Source: Delphinapterus leucas (lineage: Eukaryota; Chordata; Mammalia; Artiodactyla; Monodontidae). From it: a stretch of 64,000 nt of DNA. Location of the stretch: positions 2,292,814 to 2,356,813 of the forward strand of contig NW_022098008.1 in assembly GCF_002288925.2 (NCBI RefSeq). The letters are read 5' to 3'. The translations under genes and the position numbers were made by a program. This document shows positions 58,763-64,000 of the stretch, piece by piece (position 1 is the first letter of the stretch; each line of letters opens with the position of its first letter). The notes under the pieces are model-generated. The model was not told the DNA's origin. It searched no databases and worked only from the letters and a program-made list of their open reading frames with translations.

Positions 58763-59896
58763 ATGGGACCCCATATCCCCACCCCTGGGTGGCTCTGGGA
58801 CGTGACCTGCTGCAGCCTCCTAGCCTCATCTCCCACCCCTTCTAGGCTGGGGCTTTGGGGGTCACATCTCATTCATAAATCCTTGTCTCAGGGTCTGTGT
58901 GGAAACTCAAGCCCATACAGGACATTCAGAAAAACAGAAGGAAGACTCTGTTTGCACATCAGACATTGGTGAGGATGTGCAGGCTGCATCTCACAGCCTG
59001 TGGGGCTGCCCACCTCCAGACGACTCTGGACCCCACTCCACCTGTAAAACTAAAGAGAAGGAAATACAGTTCAAGACCAAAACCTGGTTTTCGTGCTCCT
59101 ATCAGGACAGCTCACGTTTTAGGAGGGAAACATGAGAATGTAGGCACACTGCTTTCCCACAGGAATGACACCCCGTATCACTCAGGTGCACGCCCCTGCC
59201 CCAGGCTGGAGGCCTGCCTGGACTGCAGGTGGGGTTCAACCAGGAGACAGTGGATGAGCGTCTGGTGTGTGCACCTGGGGTGGGGCTGTCTCACCGGTCG
59301 CGAACCACGTGAAGTGAGCCCTGGTTCAGCGCGGTGGGGTCGGCCAGGCTCTGTTCCCACTGGACTGAAGAAGAGGAGCGCATCCTTTGCTTCTCAGTTT
59401 TCATTTTCTTGGCAATGGATCATCTTCAGGAAACACAGTTGTAATGTGTCGTCATCCATCACACACTGTGTTGAGCTGTCCGTCGGGGCAGTAGAGTCAT
59501 GGCCCTGGTGTTTGTGTTTTTCTTCCTGGACTTATCAGGGACACAGGTGTGTGAGAGATGGTGTCGGAGCACGCGGCCCAGCCACCTGCCCCGTGGCCGC
59601 CACTCACTGGGCAGAAAGGACCCTGTGGCCTCCAACCTTCCCACCATCCATGTTCAGTAGCTCAGAGGTTTCCAAGACCAACTGGACAGCACAGGGTTGC
59701 TTAGAATGGGAGCGACTGAAGCCTCCCTGCATCCTGATGAAGACCTTCAGGTTTCAGGCTTGTTTAACCATAGATCATCATGAGCAGAGCAGCCCCCTCT
59801 GGGGCCTGAGGAGGACACGCATGGCGCACTCATGTCTTCAGTGCTTTGGGAGGGTACCTTGTCTTCACTGCACACCCCAGGTATAACCGAACACTA
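58763..59896. other. Unique DNA between two opposed MLT1-type LTRs
   Basis: About 1.1 kb of GC-rich sequence. It contains an unusually long plus-strand open frame at 58897-59886 (329 codons), rich in Cys, Trp, His and Ser, with no recognisable domain, signal or repeat and no upstream promoter context. I do not call it a gene, because codon content looks random and flanks are LTR relicts. Confidence 0.45.
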
Positions 59897-60329
59897 TTAG
59901 GGGTGGACCATGTCCTGCGCGCGTGCGCACTGAGGCCCAACCCCGGTACTTCGGAGCCTGGCTTTATTTGGAAACAGGGTTTTTGCAGATGGAATCAAGT
60001 TTAAATGAGGTCATCAGGGGACTCTAATCTACAGCTGGGGTCCTCATAAGAAGGGGAAATTTGGATGCAGACACACACAGGGGGATGCCACGTGAAGATA
60101 AATGCGGAAGGGGTGATGCTTCTACATGCCCAGGGATGCCAAGGACGCCAGCAAACCCACAGAAGCTGGAGGGGGGCCTGGACCAGACTCTCCATCACAG
60201 TCTCAGAAGGAAACAGCCTGCTGACACTTTGATCTTGACCTTCCTGATCCAGACGGGGAGGCGATACATTTCTGCATCTAAGCCACCCTGTTTGGAGAAC
60301 TTTTTACAACAGCCTCGACAAGTAATACA
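59897..60329 (+). mobile_element. MLT1-type solo LTR, sense orientation
   Basis: Sense-strand MLT1 layout: 'TATTAGGGGTGGACC' start, 'GGCTTTATTTGGAAACAGGG', 'TTTTTGCAGATGGAATCAAG', 'TTTAAATGAGGTCATCAGGG', 'GGTCCTCATAAGAAGGGG', 'CCTGATCCAGACGGG', 'CATTTCTGCATCTAAGCCAC', ending 'ACAACAGCCTCGACAAG', 'TAATACA'. It is opposite in orientation to the copy at 58320-58762, so the two are not one provirus. Confidence 0.85.
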
Positions 60330-62793
60330 CCCGCCCACAAAGCAACAAAAGTGTCTCCTTTAGTGTGCCAGGAACTTCCAAACTGTATACAATGTTATAA
60401 GTGTTCTGCTTTGGGCCAATTGGTGTGCAAAGTGTTGGAATATAATGTAAGTTAGGATAAGATCTCAATTCACATGGGGCTCACGTGCAGAGCAGACAAG
60501 GCTGGTAGTAAATGTGGGGAAAAGTACTTCAAGTGAAGAATTCTCAGATTTAGCAAAAAAACATAGGACTCAGTTAAATTTTAAATTCAGATAAACAATG
60601 AATAGCTCTGTACAAGCATGTCCCCTGCGATATTTGGTATGTGCTTAGACTAAGCAACCTTTCCTTGAGTATCTGACCTTCAAATCTGCATCCTATGTTT
60701 GTCTGGCTACTCATTGTGGGGCTTCCCTGAGGCCAGTGGTCTAAAGGGGGGGCAGTCACAGTAAGTGCACAATGACTTCTACAACGTTTAACAACTACAC
60801 AGAATGCCCAGGTCTCCCCACGTGGCTGAGCTCCGGGGTCCCGTGACTCCCACGTCTGACCTCGATGGGTTCCACGTGTGGATCCCGTGCCCTGCGGGGC
60901 TGCCGCAGTGCTGGCTGTGGACACAGTTGGAGCTGGGAGTCCAGAGCATGGTGCAGGCAGATGGAGCTGCTCTCCTGGCGGGGAAGATAAATCACATCCC
61001 GGGCCCTCTCAGTCCAAACCTCTGCTGCTGCTGCAGCTGAGGGTCAGATTTATGACCTTCTGGGGCAAGCTTTCATGGTTATCTCTCCAACAGGGGTTGT
61101 AATCAGACCCTCTCACCCAGACCCCGAAGCTGACAGGGGCTGAGGGCCTTGCTGGGAGAGACCAGACCATGTTGAAGTCTAGGAAGCCTGAGATGGCAAA
61201 AACCTCCCAGAACATCTTTTGTGCCCAATTTCCTAAAAAAAAAAAAAAAAAATCAACCAGTCACTTTAAAAATACAGTAATAAAACTGCATTAAGCATGG
61301 ATATAACAGCTCTTGAGCTCTGGGGTAGAAGCGGGCTGGGATTTGCTGCCCAGAGCCAGGGTCAGGCAGTGAGGACATGGTCTCTGTGCACTCACTGGAC
61401 ACGGTTCAACCCAGTTCATCTCAGTTCAGGAGGCAGCGCACACCGTGTCCTGCATGGAGACACCAGTTGGCTCTTTCTGCAGACACGGTGATGCTTATTC
61501 CCGGGAAGGACGCAGGGCAGTGGCTGGCTCTGTGGACTCTAGACCGCTTCCTGTGGCAAGGCTGTGGCCTGTCATGGAGAAGAACTAGCAGCCCTGTCCG
61601 GGATCCTGGTCCTGCTGGGGTTCTGCTGAGAGCTGGCCCTGGAAGCTGCCGTGGTCCCTGTAGCTCAGACCCCAGGTGAGCCGAGGTGGAATGGGGATCA
61701 ATGGACCCCGTCTTCTTCCTTCCACTATCATCATCAAGGCTGGCCTGTCCTGCCCTGGGCACCCGCTGCTCAGCTTTCTCTGGCCCTCCCAGATCTCCAG
61801 AACCTTCCTGCTGGACCGCCCAGAGAGCCGTTCCTTTTGGACCTGAGCGCCTGCTGCTCGAGGCAGCTCCACTCCTGCCCAGTCCTTGCTTGGGTCTGGC
61901 CCTGCAGGTAAGCCCTGCTTTCTACACACGGCACAGCCTCAGCCTTTCTGTGTCTCTTCTCTGGGTTCTTGGGAACCACCTGCTTCCAGGTCCGGGGTCA
62001 GTCATCTCTCTTACTCGCACCAGTAGTAACCTCCACATGTCACGGGCCTCACCCAGTTCAGGAAGGAAGACACGTGTGCACACGTGACTGGAGGACCCTT
62101 CCCCCAATGCGCTGCTTCTGCTCAGCGAGGGGGGCACAGGGGACGCTACCAGCCTGTCTCACCACCTTCCCTCCCCTGCTCCTGCTACTTTCCTGCCTGT
62201 TCCAGGTGGCCCTGGGTCAGGCCGTGTTCACTTTCTGGATGTTCTCATAGTGATGTGGCCAAAACACAGAAGCAGTGGCCAAACAGCAATTCTTTACAAC
62301 CTGGTGCTCTAGTAAGTGGCCTTGGCAGAATTTTTTTTTTATTTAGCCAAAGATGGTTCATAATTCAGAACAAATGTTCCCATTGAATTCAAGAATGCTG
62401 CATGTTAGGCACTCCAGGAACATGCGCTTTCCACTCAGAGAAGTGAACGGTGAAATCCATAACTACCTGCCTGGTCCACACTGAGATCTTTGCTAGATCA
62501 TGCCTGAAACGTATAATCTCATTCCCAGTGTTGCCACAGCTCGGAGGGAGCTCGGAGTACCCTGCCCCAATCCTGCAGGCCTGAGTTCATTGCAGGCGAC
62601 GGAGCTGTGTTAAACCAGATGAGCCTTCTGAGAAGCAGAAGCCACGTGGGTTAAATGTGCTGCAATCTGATTCGGAGGAAAATGCTGATGTAAACAAAAA
62701 CAGGGAGGGGCAGGAACCTCTGGAGGAGCCCTTTGACCCCAAATGAAGAGGGATGGAGAAGGGAAGTGGATGGTCACATCCCAGAGCCCCTGA
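60330..62793. other. Unique noncoding DNA
   Basis: Mixed to GC-rich. It contains an 18-A run at 61235-61252 with no associated SINE that I can recognise, and a T run at 62332-62340. No gene or transposon recognised. Confidence 0.5.
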
Positions 62794-62836
62794 GAAAGAA
62801 GGTGAGAAAGGAAGAAAGAAAGAGAGAAAGAGAGAA

Positions 62837-62876
<40 letters not shown>

Positions 62877-62879
62877 TGA

Positions 62880-62931
<52 letters not shown>

Positions 62932-63031
62932 GAAAGGAAGGAAGCAAGGAAGGAAGGAAGGAAGAAAGAAAGAAAGAAAGAAAGGAAGGAAGAAAGAGAA
63001 AGGAAGGAAGGAAGGAAGGAAGAAAGAAATA

Positions 63032-63075
<44 letters not shown>

Positions 63076-63078
63076 AAA
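62794..63078. repeat. Polypurine (GAAA)n/(GGAA)n/(GA)n tract
   Basis: About 285 bp of A and G only, with four or so interruptions (62803, 62877, 62945, 63030). Blocks of GAAA, GGAA and GA alternate. Long purine mirror-like tracts can form intramolecular triplexes. Apparent Lys-Glu-Arg and Phe-Leu-Ser proteins across it are artefacts. It abuts the 5' end of the L1 that follows. Confidence 0.96.
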
Positions 63079-63866
63079 TCTACAAACAATAAATGCTGGA
63101 GAGGGTGTGGAGAAAAGGGAATGCTCCTACACTGTTAGTGGGAATGTAAATTGATGCAACCATAATGGAGAACAGTAAGGAATTTCCTTAAAAAACTAAA
63201 AGTAGAACTACCATATGACCCAGCAATCCCACTCCTGGGCATATATCAGAAGAAAACTCTAATTCAAAAAGATACATGTTCCCCAATGTTCATTGCAGAA
63301 CTATTTACAATAGCCAGGAAGTGGAAGTAACCTAAATGTCCATCAACAGATGAATGGATAAAGAAGATGTGGCACATATATACAATGGAACATTACTCAG
63401 CCATAAAAGTAAACAAAATTGAGTTATTTGTAGTGAGGTAGATGGATTTAGAGTCTGTCATACAGAGTGAAGTAAGTCAGAAAGAGAAAAACAAATACCG
63501 TGTGCTAACACATATATATGGAATAAAAAAAAAAAAAAAAAACGGTTCTGAAGAACCTAGGGGCAGGACAGGACTTGAGGATATGGGGAGGGGGAAGGGT
63601 AAGCTGGGACGAAGTGAGAGAGTGGCATGGACATATATACACTACCAAATGTAAAATAGATAGCTAGTGGGAAGCAGCCACATAGCACAGGGAGATCAGC
63701 TCAGTGCTTTGTGACCACCTAGAGGGGTGGGATAGGGAGGGTGGGATGGAGACACAAGAGGGAGGAGATATGTATATGTATAGCTGATTCACTTTGTTAT
63801 ACAGCAGAAACTAACACACCATTGTAAAGCAATTATACTCCAATAAAGATGTTATTAAATACAAAA
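63079..63866 (+). mobile_element. 5'-truncated L1 (ORF2 end and 3'UTR)
   Basis: Sense L1 from 'TCTACAAACAATAAATGCTG' through 'ACCATATGACCCAGCAATCC', 'ATGAATGGATAAAGAAGATG', 'ATTACTCAGCCATAAAAGTA' and 'GAGTGAAGTAAGTCAGAAAG' into the 3'UTR 'TAGATAGCTAGTGGGAAGCA', 'TATAGCTGATTCACTTTGTT', 'ATTATACTCCAATAAAG'. An 18-A run at 63525-63542 lies near the ORF2/3'UTR junction. Frames are broken, so no ORF2 protein is encoded. It carries a strong G-run cluster at 63724-63745. No target duplication was found. Confidence 0.93.
63724..63745 (+). other. Putative G-quadruplex in L1 3'UTR
   Basis: Five runs of three or more G (63724-27, 63729-31, 63735-37, 63739-41, 63743-45) are separated by loops of one to three bases. 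A second, weaker cluster is at 63585-63608. G-rich tracts are a known feature of mammalian L1 3'UTRs. Confidence 0.75.
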
Positions 63867-63879
63867 AATATTAAAAATA

Positions 63880-64000
63880 CCATTTGCAGCAACATGGATG
63901 AAATTAGGTATTATCATACTAAGTGAAGAAATTCAGACAGAGAAAGACAAATATCATGTGAGAGCACTCATATGTGGAATCTAAAAATAATGATACAAAT
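63880..64000 (+). mobile_element. Second L1 ORF2-end fragment, cut by the window edge
   Basis: 'CATTTGCAGCAACATGGATG', 'GTATTATCATACTAAGTGAA', 'CAGACAGAGAAAGACAAATA' and 'ACTCATATGTGGAATCTAAA' repeat the ORF2-end region already seen at about 63410-63500. This is therefore a second L1 copy, of a slightly different subtype, placed directly after the first. It continues past position 64000. Confidence 0.9.

Noticed and set aside
61235..61252. A18 run as the tail of a SINE or processed pseudogene
   Set aside because: No recognisable SINE body or gene-like sequence upstream and no flanking duplication.
62610..63154. Long Lys/Glu/Arg-rich plus-strand and Phe/Leu/Ser-rich minus-strand frames
   Set aside because: They are translations of the polypurine tract and L1 start.
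1..64000. CRISPR arrays, bacterial operons, prophage or plasmid features
   Set aside because: The sequence is clearly mammalian. No regularly spaced repeats or bacterial gene organisation are present.

Overview
This is mammalian nuclear DNA, most likely from a cetacean and probably a toothed whale. The main evidence is three or four tRNA-derived SINEs of the cetacean CHR type (17216-17354, 17367-17565, 26393-26585, 42860-43173), with pol III A and B boxes and target-site duplications. L1 3' ends of the kind found in cetartiodactyls support this, and no Alu, B1 or BovB elements are visible. The species assignment rests on family recognition by eye, not on a search.

I find no protein-coding gene, no exon I can defend and no structural RNA gene. 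Open frames are numerous, but they behave like chance frames in GC-rich DNA or run through repeats. The window looks intergenic: long unique noncoding stretches, scattered transposon relicts of several ages, and a few AT-rich, homeodomain-site-rich blocks that resemble conserved noncoding (enhancer-like) elements. Such blocks are typical of gene deserts around developmental regulators, but the sequence does not say which gene.

Layout. 1-8.1 kb is mostly AT-rich unique DNA with two alternating purine-pyrimidine tracts, a possible CTCF-type motif pair near 3.4 kb and an enhancer-like block at 7.0-8.1 kb. 8.1-12 kb holds a hexamer/12-mer minisatellite broken by a 400-N gap, then an MLT1-type LTR and a second old LTR-like relict. 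12-26 kb is GC-richer and repeat-poor, interrupted by a short L1 insertion (16.4 kb) and two SINEs inserted one after the other at the same site (17.2-17.6 kb). 26-32.5 kb has a SINE beside an L1 tail, a MIR, a MER1-type hAT element, a large enhancer-like block (28.7-30.2 kb) and a MER5-type relict. 32.5-38.5 kb is unique DNA. 38.5-43.8 kb is AT-rich and L1-dominated: an antisense L1 is split by a solo class-I-type retroviral LTR, followed by a SINE and another L1 scrap. 44-54.5 kb alternates unique DNA with L1 3' ends, an MLT1-type LTR and two further enhancer-like blocks. A second 400-N gap lies at 54561-54960. 55-62.8 kb is unique apart from two MLT1-type LTRs in opposite orientation. The window ends with a 285-bp polypurine tract running into two successive L1 3' fragments.

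The individual elements are of known kinds. The most informative observations are the same-site double SINE insertion, an L1 whose 5' truncation falls in its G-rich 3'UTR tract, the LTR-in-L1 nesting, the inverted repeats inside the 7.3-7.5 kb enhancer-like block, and the repeat-poor GC-rich stretch at 17.6-26.3 kb. I did not identify a novel biological system.
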